Below are positions 49,710 through 59,922 of a DNA stretch of 64,000 nucleotides, piece by piece; the first letter of the stretch is position 1; every line of letters begins with the position of its first letter. Under the pieces are notes generated by a model. The model searched no databases and was not told where the DNA came from. It saw only the letters and a list, made by a program, of their open reading frames with translations. The stretch comes from Thermoleophilia bacterium (GTDB lineage Bacteria > Actinomycetota > Thermoleophilia > Miltoncostaeales > Miltoncostaeaceae): the NCBI GenBank assembly GCA_028285405.1, contig JANQPH010000041.1:1-64000 (forward strand), read 5' to 3'. The position numbers and the translations under genes were made by a program.

Positions 49710-50035
49710 GCTGAGGACCTCTGGTCCTCGCCTCAGTCGCTCCAGGGCTGGTTGCCCGACGCGCAGGCCGCAGCGCCTCGCCCTGAGGGCAATCTGTCCG
49801 TCTGGTGGTGCCCCATTGGGCGTGCCCTCAGGGTGAAGTGACCGGCCGAAGTTGGGGCAAGGAGGGCACAGAGCCCGTTCCTTGCCGCTGAGGACATCTG
49901 GTCCTCGCCTCAGTCGCTCCGGTGCTGGTTGCCCGAACCGGACGGTCCGGGTCATCCAGACCCGGCATGCGTCCTCTCGCCGAACACCTGCGACCGAGCC
50001 ATGCAGGGCATCGCTCGTTCTCGGGTTCGGCTCAC
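49679..50035. repeat. Dispersed non-coding repeat, copy B (with internal duplication)
   Basis: The reverse complement of copy A (38328-38583) but about 100 bp longer, because its edge segment of about 80 bp occurs twice (49679-49759 and 49856-49936, a few mismatches). It keeps the GCCCTGAGGGC-type inverted repeats at 49781-49791 and 49823-49833. It ends in CGCTCGTTCTCGGGTTC, matching the left edge of copy A. No gene. The 50036-50090 remainder is the leader of the next gene. Confidence 0.85.
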
Positions 50036-50090
50036 AGCGCGGCCACCGTGACTGGCAGGATGCCGGCGTCCGGCCGACAAGAAGGGGCCA

Positions 50091-51560
50091 GTGGCAGCGC
50101 CTCCACCAGACGAGGACTCGATCGACACGAGTCGTTTGCCGTACCCCGGGCCCCCTGGTGGCCAGGCGGAGGGAGAGACGGCTGAGCTGACCGCGCGGAT
50201 CGAGCGCGGCGAGGCCGAGATCGCCCGCCTTCGGGCCGACAACGAGGCGCTGCGCGCCGCCACCGAACAGCTGGCCACGCAGGGGTCCGGGGCGCCCGGG
50301 ACGACCAAGCGCGTCCTGCGCTCGGTGGGTGCCGGCACGCTGATCGTCCTCGCGCTCCTGTTCGGGGTCGTCGGCAACCTGGCGGTGTGGGTCAAGGACG
50401 TCGCCCTCGACACGAACGAGTTCGAGGCGGTGGTCGGGCCGCTCAGCAAGGACCCGGCCGTCGCGGATGCGGTGTCGGTGGCGGTCGTGGACGAACTGCT
50501 GACGGCGACCGATGCGCGCACGCGCAGCCAGGAAGCGCTCGACGAGTTCCTTCCGAGCGACGTGCAGTTCCTCTCGGGGGCGATCGTCTCGGCCGTCGAG
50601 GACACGCTCACCAACGCCGTCCGGGAGCTGATCGAGAGCGACCAGTTCAACTCGCTCTGGCGCCAGGTCACGACGGTCGCGCACGAGCAGCTGGTGTCCG
50701 CGCTGCTGGACGACGACGCGGAGTCGGTGCTGCAGCAGCAGGGCGGCGAGGTCGTGCTCGATCTGCGACCGATCATCGAGGCCGCTCAGGACCAGCTGCC
50801 CTCGGATGGCATCGGCGGCGCGATCTCGAACGCGCCGATCCCCGCCGACGTGGGGGTCTTCAAGATCGCCGACAGCAGCGCCCTGGGCGAGGCACGCGAC
50901 GCCGCGCAGCTGCTCGACCTGCTGGGGACCTGGCTCCCGGTCATCGCGATCGCGCTGCTGCTGGGAGGGATCGCCCTCGCGACCAAGCGGCGTCAGACGA
51001 CGATCGTCGCGATGGTCGCGTTCGCCGTCCTGATGCTCGTCACCCTCGTGGCGCTCCGGATCGCTCGCTCGATCACGCTGAACCAGCTCGACGTCAACGA
51101 GACGGACCGGCGCGCGATCCGCGTCGTCTGGGATGCGGCGGTCGAGGGTCTGCGGAGCAGCACGACGGTGCTGCTGGTCGCCGCCATCCTGATCGCGCTC
51201 GGGGTCTGGGTGAGCGGCCCCTCGCGGCCGGCGGTCGCGATCCGTCGCTGGGTCGTCCACGGCATCGCCCGCGTTCGTGAGCACGGGGGCATCACGCTCG
51301 GCGACAAGGACCCGGTCGGGCAGATCGTGCGTCCCAACAAGAACGCGTTTCGGATCGGCGGCGTCGTGCTGGCGCTGCTCGTGCTGGTGCTGATCCCCGG
51401 GCTCTCGATCCTGGATCTCGTCCTCGCCGTGGTCTTCCTGCTCCTCTACCTCGGGGCGATTGAGCTCGTCGCGCCCGGCGGAAAGCGGGCACGCACCGGG
51501 TCGGAGTCGGCTCCCGCCGGCGAGGGGACGGCCGAGGACGGCCGAGACGAGGGCTCGTGA
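50091..51560 (+). CDS. Large integral membrane protein with coiled-coil N-terminus
   Basis: A 489-residue protein. Residues about 30-68 form a predicted coiled coil (Ile-Glu-Arg-Gly-Glu-Ala-Glu-Ile-Ala-Arg-Leu pattern), and the first membrane helix is near 82-105. A soluble extracytoplasmic region (105-270) with Val-Asp-Glu-Leu-Leu and Leu-Arg-Pro-Ile-Ile motifs follows, then four or five helices (about 280-300, 305-325, 360-380, 420-465). Actinobacteria carry related conserved membrane proteins of unknown function. GTG start with an AAGGGG site 6 bases upstream. Confidence 0.7.
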   Translation: MAAPPPDEDSIDTSRLPYPGPPGGQAEGETAELTARIERGEAEIARLRADNEALRAATEQLATQGSGAPGTTKRVLRSVGAGTLIVLALLFGVVGNLAVWVKDVALDTNEFEAVVGPLSKDPAVADAVSVAVVDELLTATDARTRSQEALDEFLPSDVQFLSGAIVSAVEDTLTNAVRELIESDQFNSLWRQVTTVAHEQLVSALLDDDAESVLQQQGGEVVLDLRPIIEAAQDQLPSDGIGGAISNAPIPADVGVFKIADSSALGEARDAAQLLDLLGTWLPVIAIALLLGGIALATKRRQTTIVAMVAFAVLMLVTLVALRIARSITLNQLDVNETDRRAIRVVWDAAVEGLRSSTTVLLVAAILIALGVWVSGPSRPAVAIRRWVVHGIARVREHGGITLGDKDPVGQIVRPNKNAFRIGGVVLALLVLVLIPGLSILDLVLAVVFLLLYLGAIELVAPGGKRARTGSESAPAGEGTAEDGRDEGS

Positions 51561-51657
51561 GGAGACGGCCGAACTACCCTGCTTCACGCTTTGACGTTGA
51601 CGCACCGCTACCTGAGCCGGCAGAGTCCAGCCAGCTCGACCGAAAGGAATCGATCGC

Positions 51658-53100
51658 GTGGCGCTGAGCGAGCTCGCAGGAGGAAGCCTGGCGCAGCTCG
51701 GCGAGGCCGTACTCACGGTCACGCCCCCGCTCGGCGGAGCGGACGAGCAGCCGGACTTCGTCGAGGCGCGGAGCCTCCAGGGGCTGTCCCTGGGCTTCCA
51801 CATCGTCACGGTCTGCTTCGCCGTCGGGTTCCCGCTGATCGTGATGACCGCCCACGGGATGTGGCTGAAGACAGGCGATCCCCTCTACAAGGCGATCGCC
51901 AAGCGCTGGTCCAAGATCATGCTCGTGCTCTTCTCGGTCGGGGCCGTCTCCGGGACGATCCTGAGCTTCGAGCTGGGGATGTTGTGGCCGGAGTGGATGG
52001 CCGCGTTCGGTGACGTCTTCGGGCTCGCGTTCGCGTTCGAGGGCTTCAGCTTCTTCACCGAGGCGATCTTCATCGCGATCTACGTGTACGGGTGGGACCG
52101 GCTCAACAAGCGGACTCACTTCCTCACAGGGATCCCGATCCTGATCACGGGCGCCGTGGGGAGCCTCTTCATCATCTCGGTGAACGGCTTCATGCAGGAC
52201 CCCACGGGCTTCGACGTGGTGAACGGCGAGGTCGTGAACGTGAACCCGTGGGAGGCCATGACGGCCGGTGCGCTCTGGCACACCTACGTGCACATGTACC
52301 TCGCGGGGATCATCACCGCCGCGCTGATCGTCGCCTCCGTCTACTCGTGGTCGTGGCTCCGGGGGCGCTGGGACCGCTACAAGCGGGTCGCCTTCACGCT
52401 CTGTGTGACGGTCGCCGCGCTGACCGTGCCGGTGCAGCTGCTCGTCGGCGACTGGGCGGCCAGATACTTGGCCGACAACCAACCCGTCAAGCTCGCTGCG
52501 GCCGAGGGGCTGGCCGACACGGAGGAGGGCGCGGCGTTCAGCCTGTTCGGCTGGTACTCGGACGGCGAGCTGCACGGCGCGATCGAGATCCCGTATCTGC
52601 TCTCGCTGCTCGCGACCCACGATCCCAACGGCGAGGTGATCGGTCTCAACTCGGTCCCGGTCGAGGACCAGCCCCCCGTCAACGTCGTGCACTACGCGTG
52701 GGACGCGATGATCGGGATCGGCTCGTTCTTCGCGCTGATGGCGGTCGTGTACCTCTTCTACCAGTGGCGATACCGGCGATTGCCGGGGAACAAGTGGTTC
52801 TACCTGGGCACGCTGATATCCGGCCCGTTGGCGGTCGTGGCCGTGTGGTCGGGCTGGATCGTCACCGAGGTCGGCCGCCAGCCGTGGATCGTTTACAACG
52901 TGATGCGCAGCGAGGACGCGGTCACCGGCGCATCGGGTGTCGCAGTCGCGCTCTACGTGCTCCTCGCCGTCTACCTCCTCCTGGCCGCGGGGACGGTCTG
53001 GGCACTCCGCGTGCTGTGCCGAAAGCCGATCGAGGAGGAGCTCCGGATCGATGACGAGCGCGAGGCCGTGCGTGTCGGGGTCACGGGGGTGAATCGCTGA
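51658..53100 (+). CDS. cydA: Cytochrome bd quinol oxidase subunit I
   Basis: A 480-residue CydA, which holds hemes b558, b595 and d and oxidises quinol with O2 at low oxygen or under respiratory stress. The heme b595/d axial His is His48 (Leu-Gly-Phe-His-Ile-Val). The Glu128 and Glu136 pair sits in Phe-Glu-Gly-Phe-Ser-Phe-Phe-Thr-Glu. A b558 axial His is in Trp-His-Thr-Tyr-Val-His-Met-Tyr. The quinol loop (Gln-Pro-x-Lys-Leu-Ala-Ala-x-Glu-Gly) is of the short, cyanide-insensitive-oxidase type. GTG start; AAAGGAA lies 9 bases before it. A TACCCT box lies at 51575-51580. Confidence 0.95.
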   Translation: MALSELAGGSLAQLGEAVLTVTPPLGGADEQPDFVEARSLQGLSLGFHIVTVCFAVGFPLIVMTAHGMWLKTGDPLYKAIAKRWSKIMLVLFSVGAVSGTILSFELGMLWPEWMAAFGDVFGLAFAFEGFSFFTEAIFIAIYVYGWDRLNKRTHFLTGIPILITGAVGSLFIISVNGFMQDPTGFDVVNGEVVNVNPWEAMTAGALWHTYVHMYLAGIITAALIVASVYSWSWLRGRWDRYKRVAFTLCVTVAALTVPVQLLVGDWAARYLADNQPVKLAAAEGLADTEEGAAFSLFGWYSDGELHGAIEIPYLLSLLATHDPNGEVIGLNSVPVEDQPPVNVVHYAWDAMIGIGSFFALMAVVYLFYQWRYRRLPGNKWFYLGTLISGPLAVVAVWSGWIVTEVGRQPWIVYNVMRSEDAVTGASGVAVALYVLLAVYLLLAAGTVWALRVLCRKPIEEELRIDDEREAVRVGVTGVNR

Positions 53101-54185
53101 TGGCTCAGGAGGCCCTCGCTGACATCATCGCGATCGTGATGGTGGTCGGCATCGCCGCCTATGCGACCACCGCCGGCGCCGACTTCGGTATCGGGTTTTG
53201 GGACCTCACGGCCGGTGGCCGCGAGAAGGGCTTTGCGCTCAGGAGTCGTCTGGAGCGGTCCATCGGCCTGGTGTGGGAGGCCAACCACGTGTGGCTGGTC
53301 TTCGTGCTCGTTGTCTGCTGGACGTGCTTCTCGATCGCCTACAGCTCGATCGTGTCGACCCTGTGGATCCCGTTCCTGATCGCGTCGATCGGGATCATCT
53401 TCCGAGGGGCGGCCTTCGCGTTCCGGGGCGAGATCACCTCACCGCGGGCGCAGCAGGTGCTCGGCGGGCTGTTCGCGCTCTCGTCGATCCTCACGCCGTT
53501 CTTCCTGGGGGCGATGCTCGGGGGGGTGGCGTCCGGGCGGGTGCCGGTCGGCAACGCCGCCGGCGACCCGTGGTCGAGCTGGGCGAACCCGACCGGCGTC
53601 TACTTCGGGGTGATCGCGGTCGTGACCGGCATCTACCTCGCGGCGATCTACACGGCCGCCGACGCCCAGTCCGCGGGCGAGAAGGACCTCGAGGAGCAGC
53701 TGCGCCGGCGCGCCATCGCCGCTGGTGTGGCCGCCGGGGTCTTCGCTGCGGCCGGCCTGGGGATCCTCTACGCCGACTCGCGGGAGCTGTTCGACGACAT
53801 GTTCTCCAAGCCAGCGCCGCTGGTCTTCGTCGCCGTGACCGTGGCCGCGGGCCTCGTGACGCTCTGGGCGGTCTCGCGGCGCCACCTCGGGATCGCGCGA
53901 CTGACCTCGGCCGCGGCGGTCGTCACGGTGATCTTCGCCTGGGCCGCCGGCCAGTGGCCGTATCTGCTTCCCGGTGAGCTCACGATCGCCGATGCCGCCG
54001 CGTCGACGGCGATGCTGGCGTCGGTGATCATCGCCGCCGGGATCGGGCTGATCGTGCTCGTGCCCGGCCTGTCCTACCTCTATCGACTCCAGCTGAGCGG
54101 CAAGCTCAGCAAGGGCCACATGGAGCTCGCGCAGCGGCCGTCCGTCGCCGGGCCGCGTGGCCGGACCCCGGGAGAGCGCGCATGA
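53100..54185 (+). CDS. cydB: Cytochrome bd quinol oxidase subunit II
   Basis: A 361-residue CydB with eight or nine membrane helices. Hallmarks are Asp-Phe-Gly-Ile-Gly-Phe-Trp-Asp-Leu near residue 24, Gly-Leu-Val-Trp-Glu-Ala-Asn-His-Val-Trp-Leu-Val at about 57-68, and Phe-Arg-Gly-Ala-Ala-Phe-Ala-Phe-Arg near 101-109. It pairs with CydA. Its ATG overlaps the CydA TGA by one base. The cydDC transporter genes are not in the window. Confidence 0.95.
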   Translation: MAQEALADIIAIVMVVGIAAYATTAGADFGIGFWDLTAGGREKGFALRSRLERSIGLVWEANHVWLVFVLVVCWTCFSIAYSSIVSTLWIPFLIASIGIIFRGAAFAFRGEITSPRAQQVLGGLFALSSILTPFFLGAMLGGVASGRVPVGNAAGDPWSSWANPTGVYFGVIAVVTGIYLAAIYTAADAQSAGEKDLEEQLRRRAIAAGVAAGVFAAAGLGILYADSRELFDDMFSKPAPLVFVAVTVAAGLVTLWAVSRRHLGIARLTSAAAVVTVIFAWAAGQWPYLLPGELTIADAAASTAMLASVIIAAGIGLIVLVPGLSYLYRLQLSGKLSKGHMELAQRPSVAGPRGRTPGERA

Positions 54186-54406
54186 GCTTCCTGACCGGCA
54201 ACCCCGTCAGGGCCGGCCAGCTCGCCCTGGCGTGCTTCATCATCGGGACGGTTCTCATGGTCCCGTTCGAGGAGTGGTGGACGCGGCTCTTCGGCATGCT
54301 CTTCCTCACCGCTTCCGTCGTGCTGGGATGCATCGCGATATTCACCCCACGCTTTCTCGGTGAAGACCCGAAGGAGAACGAGCTCCCACCGTCCGGCTCT
54401 GCGTAG
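54182..54406 (+). CDS. Small two-helix membrane protein of the cyd operon
   Basis: A 74-residue protein overlapping the cydB stop by 4 bases (ATGA). Two membrane helices (about 11-30 and 33-54) with a Glu-Glu-Trp-Trp-Thr-Arg loop, then a polar tail. It occupies the position of the CydX-type accessory subunits but is longer and has two helices, so homology to CydX is not claimed. A cyd-linked assembly or structural role is inferred from coupling. Confidence 0.7.
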   Translation: MSFLTGNPVRAGQLALACFIIGTVLMVPFEEWWTRLFGMLFLTASVVLGCIAIFTPRFLGEDPKENELPPSGSA

Positions 54407-54713
54407 GGCGGCCGCCCTCCTGGCCGCCGCTGCGCTGGCGCTCGGACTGGCGGCCTGCGGCTCCTCCTCGTCGGCATTCGTGGGACCCGACGAGATCGAG
54501 GAGCGGCTGCGCGAGCGCGTGGCGAGCGGACTGCCGCCGATCGTCTCGGCGGGCGAAGGTGCGTGCACGCTGACCGGCGAGCGGGCGGACGCGCGCGAGT
54601 ACGAGTGCACGGTCGACGTCTACGCGGTCAGGCCACGCGACGACCGCCTCGTCCGATATGCGGTCGTGGCGACCAGTGACGGTGAGGTGAGCGCCGAGTA
54701 CGTGAGCGGCTAG
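54360..54713 (+). CDS. Secreted lipoprotein, overlaps the preceding gene
   Basis: A 117-residue lipoprotein. The N-terminus is basic (Arg-rich) with a hydrophobic run ending in a lipobox Leu-Ala-Ala-Cys at about 30-33. The mature part has a Cys pair (about 68 and 82) and a DUF4333-like Glu-Cys-Thr-Val segment. GTG 54360 overlaps the 74-residue gene by 47 bases in another frame. A later start would lose the positive charge. Function unknown; lipoproteins of this size are often cell-wall sensors or chaperones. Confidence 0.65.
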   Translation: MKTRRRTSSHRPALRRAAALLAAAALALGLAACGSSSSAFVGPDEIEERLRERVASGLPPIVSAGEGACTLTGERADAREYECTVDVYAVRPRDDRLVRYAVVATSDGEVSAEYVSG

Positions 54714-54737
54714 GCCGCGACCCGACGGCGCCCGCGC

Positions 54738-55571
54738 TCAGATGTTCCCGGCTCGGGCTGCGCGTGGGCGGATCGCGCTCTCGAGATCGGCGGTCGCGAA
54801 CGGGCCGGTGTCCGCCTGTCCCGTCGCGTAGCGGTAGAGCGCGACCGAGAAGATGCCGCTCAGCGCGGCCTGGAGCACGGCTCCCACCACGAAGAGGATC
54901 GTGGCGATCGCGATACCGACGCCGATGGCGATCGTGTTCTCGATGGCGAATGCGATCAGGAGCACGACGATGCCCGGCAGGAACGCGACCAGGAACGCGA
55001 AGATGCCGATCGAGATGTTGCCGGTGATCTGCTCCCCCCAGCGCTGGCGGAAGATGCTCGCGGAGCGCTTGAGCGCGCTGATCGGACCGACGTCCTCGAG
55101 CGCGATCACCGGGACGACCAGGAACGTCACCAGACCCCACGCCAGACCGAAGATCCCGACGACGAGATCGCCGAGCGGGCCCGCCCGCTCGGCGATCGCG
55201 CGCAGGACGACGTTCACGCTGACCACGATCGCCGCCCAGCCGGCGATCGTCCCCGCCGATCCGCGGGCGACGGCGAGGCCGTCGGACACCGTCGTGTCCT
55301 TCCCATCGAGCGCCTGCGCCGCGGCGCCCGCGAGCGCGACGCTGAAGAAGATGCCGAGGTAGGCCAGGACGTAGATGCCGATCGCCGCCAGGACGACGGT
55401 GAGCGCCGGCAGGTCCTCGAACCAGAAGAACGCCGCCGGGGCGCCGAACGCGGCGGCGACAAAAAGCGCCGCGAGGCCGCCGAGGATCGGGAAGACCCCG
55501 AGGCTTCGATCGTTGCGCAGCACGCCGAGGCTGACCATCGCCAGCCGCCACCCGCGCTTCAGCCGCTCCAT
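54738..55571 (-). CDS. DUF6159-like integral membrane protein
   Basis: A 277-residue polytopic membrane protein starting Met-Glu-Arg-Leu-Lys-Arg-Gly-Trp-Arg-Leu, a typical start of the DUF6159 group. Five or six helices with Gly-Ala-Ala-Ala-Gln-Ala-Leu-Asp-Gly and, near 165, Ala-Leu-Lys-Arg-Ser-Ala-Ser-Ile-Phe-Arg-Gln-Arg-Trp-Gly. ATG 55571 has GAGGGAG 4 bases upstream. Convergent with the lipoprotein gene. Distantly similar in layout to the protein at 1955-2641. Confidence 0.72.
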   Translation of the reverse strand: MERLKRGWRLAMVSLGVLRNDRSLGVFPILGGLAALFVAAAFGAPAAFFWFEDLPALTVVLAAIGIYVLAYLGIFFSVALAGAAAQALDGKDTTVSDGLAVARGSAGTIAGWAAIVVSVNVVLRAIAERAGPLGDLVVGIFGLAWGLVTFLVVPVIALEDVGPISALKRSASIFRQRWGEQITGNISIGIFAFLVAFLPGIVVLLIAFAIENTIAIGVGIAIATILFVVGAVLQAALSGIFSVALYRYATGQADTGPFATADLESAIRPRAARAGNI

Positions 55572-55644
55572 GCGCTCCCTCTCACTCGACGTGGTCGCAC
55601 GGTCGTCGTCACGTTCGGCGGTGCGCTGGAGCGTTCCCGCCCGG

Positions 55645-57027
<1,383 letters not shown>

Positions 57028-57071
57028 TGCCTCACCCTCCTTGGGTCGACGGCTGGAGGCTACCCCGGGCC

Positions 57072-58193
57072 CTAGGGACCGGCCGACCCGGTGGCCGGGA
57101 GGGCGCTCTCGGCGCCGGTCCGCTCGCGTTCTGCCTTCACCGCATCGAGCTCACGACCGAGGCCTCGCAGGAGCGGAATCACCCCGAGCGCTGGCAGGAT
57201 CGGCAGCCAGAAGGTGAAGAGGCGATAGACGAGCACTCCCAGAAGCGCTTGCTCGATCGGGATGCCCGCCAGCGCGAGCGCTCCGACCATGGCCGCGTCG
57301 ATGCCCCCCGCGCCGCCGGCCGGGAGCGGTAGCGCGACGGCGATGTACCCGGTCGTGTAGGCGACGAGCATGTCGGCCACGTTCGGGTTCGGGCCGAAGG
57401 CTGCGAGGCCGGCATAGAGCGCGAGCGCATCGCCGAACCAGTAGATCGGATAGCCGATCAGGGCCTGGAAATGCTTCTTCGGCTGGAGGATCAACATGCG
57501 GACCAGGACCACGCCCCCGATGGCGTCGGCCAGCGCCGCGCGCCACTTCGGGACGCCCTCGGTACGGGTGAACTGCTCCCGCCGCTTCGGACCGCTGACC
57601 CACGCCGCGGCGACGAAGCAGAACCCCACCACCGAGAGCCAGAGGATCGGGAGCCAGATCGGCAATGCGGTCCCGACGCCGGCCAGGATGAGCGCCGAGG
57701 CGAACGCGGTGGCCAGCGTGAGCGAGGCCCACTGCAGCGTGTTCAGGGCGAGCACCCGCTTGGCGGCGTCGTTCGCGCGCAGCCCCGCCTTGTGCATCGC
57801 CCAGAAGTCGACCGCGAGCCCGCCGGCGGTCGTCCCGACCGTGAACGCCCCGAACCCCGCCATGACGACCCGACCGACTTGCCAGAACGAGAGCGTCGGG
57901 CCGCCGAACGCCCTGGCCGTGTCGCGGTACGAGACGATGTAGCCGAAGTACGAGATCAGGAAGCCGAGGAACGCCACGCCGACCCACTCCCACCCGGCCA
58001 TGCGGACGGCGTCGCGCATCTCGTCCACGCTCGCCAGGCGCGTGAGGAGGGTGAACACCCCGACGGCGAGGACCACGGCCAGCGCCAGCACACCCACCGC
58101 CTTGAGCGGCGAGATGTGGAACGGCATCGCCGACGGCTGCTCGTCGGGCTCGGCGGCGTCCGGATCCGGCGTGTCGGCCTCCGGGGTGCTCAC
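57072..58193 (-). CDS. Lysylphosphatidylglycerol-synthase-TM/flippase-like membrane protein
   Basis: A 373-residue protein of the UPF0104/LPG_synthase_TM family with seven or eight helices. Signature segments are Gly-Thr-Thr-Ala-Gly-Gly-Leu-Ala-Val-Asp, Leu-Pro-Leu-Pro-Ala-Gly-Gly-Ala-Gly-Gly-Ile-Asp-Ala and Tyr-Arg-Leu-Phe-Thr-Phe-Trp-Leu-Pro. GTG 58193 starts an acidic cytoplasmic tail; an in-frame GTG 28 codons upstream is possible. Relatives flip or make aminoacyl lipids; without a catalytic domain it is more likely a flippase. Role not known. Confidence 0.82.
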   Translation of the reverse strand: MSTPEADTPDPDAAEPDEQPSAMPFHISPLKAVGVLALAVVLAVGVFTLLTRLASVDEMRDAVRMAGWEWVGVAFLGFLISYFGYIVSYRDTARAFGGPTLSFWQVGRVVMAGFGAFTVGTTAGGLAVDFWAMHKAGLRANDAAKRVLALNTLQWASLTLATAFASALILAGVGTALPIWLPILWLSVVGFCFVAAAWVSGPKRREQFTRTEGVPKWRAALADAIGGVVLVRMLILQPKKHFQALIGYPIYWFGDALALYAGLAAFGPNPNVADMLVAYTTGYIAVALPLPAGGAGGIDAAMVGALALAGIPIEQALLGVLVYRLFTFWLPILPALGVIPLLRGLGRELDAVKAERERTGAESALPATGSAGP

Positions 58194-58300
58194 ACCCGGA
58201 TGCTCGCAGCTGGCGGGGTCGTTGTCCGCGAGCGCACCATCTGGCCGACCCTCGACGCCCGAGGGCCGACCCTCCACCGAAGTCGCCCGCGGGCGACCCG

Positions 58301-58954
58301 TTAGTCAGCCGCGACGAGCCCCGTCGGGCAGGTCACGCCGGTGCCGCCCAGGCCGCAGTAGCCGTTCGGGACCTTGTGCAGGTACTGCTGGTGGTAGTCC
58401 TCGGCGTAGTAGAACGTGCCGGCCTCGGCGATCTCGGTCGTGATCTGCCCATACCCCTTGCCGTCGAGCGCCTGCTGGTACATCGCGGCCGATGCGTCGA
58501 CGATCGCCTTCTGCTCGTCGGTCTCCCAGTAGATCGCCGAGCGGTACTGGGTGCCGACGTCGTTGCCCTGGCGCATTCCCTGGGTGGGGTCGTGGCCCTC
58601 CCAGAACAGACGCAGGATCTCCTCGAGGCTGGTCACCTTCGGGTCGAACACCACGAGGACGGCCTCCGTGTGCCCGGTCCGCCCGGAGCAGACCTCCTCG
58701 TAGGTGGGATTCTCGGTGTAGCCCCCCGCGTAGCCGACCGCGGTCGTGTGGACGCCGGGCGCCTGCCAGAAGATCCGCTCGGCACCCCAGAAGCAGCCCA
58801 TCCCGACGACGATCTGCTCGAGCCCGTCGGGGAAGGGGGGCGTCATCGGCGTCCCGAGCACCGCGTGACGCTCCGCCACGGGCAGGGGGGTCGGCCGACC
58901 GGGAAGGGCGTCAGCCTCCTCGACCATCTTGGACTTGCGACCGATACGGAACAT
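58301..58954 (-). CDS. msrA: Peptide methionine-(S)-sulfoxide reductase (MsrA)
   Basis: A 217-residue MsrA repairing oxidised methionine. Catalytic Cys54 is in Gly-Cys-Phe-Trp-Gly-Ala-Glu. The Gly-Tyr-Ala-Gly-Gly-Tyr and Glu-Gly-His-Asp-Pro-Thr motifs are intact, and resolving cysteines Cys200 and Cys209 lie in the C-terminal Gly-rich tail. ATG 58954 has GGAGGAG 5 bases before it. Not fused to MsrB, which is not in the window. It lies downstream of pstB on the same strand, 90 bases away. Confidence 0.95.
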   Translation of the reverse strand: MFRIGRKSKMVEEADALPGRPTPLPVAERHAVLGTPMTPPFPDGLEQIVVGMGCFWGAERIFWQAPGVHTTAVGYAGGYTENPTYEEVCSGRTGHTEAVLVVFDPKVTSLEEILRLFWEGHDPTQGMRQGNDVGTQYRSAIYWETDEQKAIVDASAAMYQQALDGKGYGQITTEIAEAGTFYYAEDYHQQYLHKVPNGYCGLGGTGVTCPTGLVAAD

Positions 58955-59043
58955 CGCTCCTCCTGGCGGGTGATCACCCACAGGATAGGCGGGCACCATT
59001 GCGACCGGGTTGCGCTCGGCTTTCGGGACGCAGGCGCTCGCGC

Positions 59044-59922
59044 TCAGCCGAAGTGCCCGCCGACATAGGCGGCGGTGCGCTCGTGCGACGGGCGATCGAA
59101 GATCGTCTCCGTCGGCCCGTGCTCGATCAGTCGTCCCGGCTCGCCCTCGTCCTCGATGGTGATGAAGGCCGTGAAGTCGGCGACGCGACGAGCCTGCTGC
59201 ATGTTGTGGGTGACGACGACGATCGAGACCACGTCCTTCAGCTCGACCATCAGCTCCTCGATCCGCGCCGTCGACTGCGGATCGAGCGCCGACGCCGGCT
59301 CGTCCATCAGCAGGACCCTGGGCGCGACCGCCAGCGCGCGCGCGATGCAGAGGCGCTGCTGCTGACCTCCGGACAGCCGGCCCGCCGGAGCGCGCAGCCG
59401 GTTCTTGACCTCGTTCCAGAGGCCGGCCGCGCGCAGGCTGTCCTCGACGATCTCGTTCCGCTCGCTCCGCTTGATCCGGCCGCGAACGAACTTCGGCCCC
59501 GCGAGGACGTTGTCCCTGATCGAGCGGGTCGGGAACGGGTTCGGCCGTTGGAAGACCATGCCGACCTGCCGTCTGACCGCGACCGGATCGATGCCGCGGA
59601 GGATCTCGCGGCCGAGCAGGTAGGCGTGCCCCGACACCTTCGCCGAGCGCACGTTGTCGTGCATGCGGTTGAGCGCGCGCAGGTAGGTCGACTTGCCGCA
59701 CCCGCTCGGGCCGATGATCGCCGTGACGGTCTTCTCCGGGAAGTCGATGGACACGTCCTCGATCACCCGGTGCGAGCCGAACGCGACCGACAGATCCCTC
59801 GTCGCAAGCGGCAACGACTCGAGCGGTGCGATCGTGGGCGCGGCCCCCGGTCGCCCGTCTCCGGCGCCCGGCGGGGCGGCCTTCTCGGTCGCGGGTTCCT
59901 GCGTCGGCGCGGCGTCGCTCAT
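59044..59922 (-). CDS. pstB: Phosphate ABC transporter ATP-binding protein
   Basis: A 292-residue PstB ATPase. Walker A Gly-Pro-Ser-Gly-Cys-Gly-Lys-Ser-Thr is at 71-79, the ABC signature Leu-Ser-Gly-Gly-Gln-Gln-Gln-Arg near 168, and Walker B [11 protein letters not shown]. The PstB-specific Arg-Ala-Leu-Asn-Arg-Met-His-Asp follows Walker A. It has a Pro/Ala-rich N-terminal extension of about 38 residues. ATG overlaps the fused permease stop by 4 bases. No phoU follows; msrA is next. Confidence 0.95.
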   Translation of the reverse strand: MSDAAPTQEPATEKAAPPGAGDGRPGAAPTIAPLESLPLATRDLSVAFGSHRVIEDVSIDFPEKTVTAIIGPSGCGKSTYLRALNRMHDNVRSAKVSGHAYLLGREILRGIDPVAVRRQVGMVFQRPNPFPTRSIRDNVLAGPKFVRGRIKRSERNEIVEDSLRAAGLWNEVKNRLRAPAGRLSGGQQQRLCIARALAVAPRVLLMDEPASALDPQSTARIEELMVELKDVVSIVVVTHNMQQARRVADFTAFITIEDEGEPGRLIEHGPTETIFDRPSHERTAAYVGGHFG

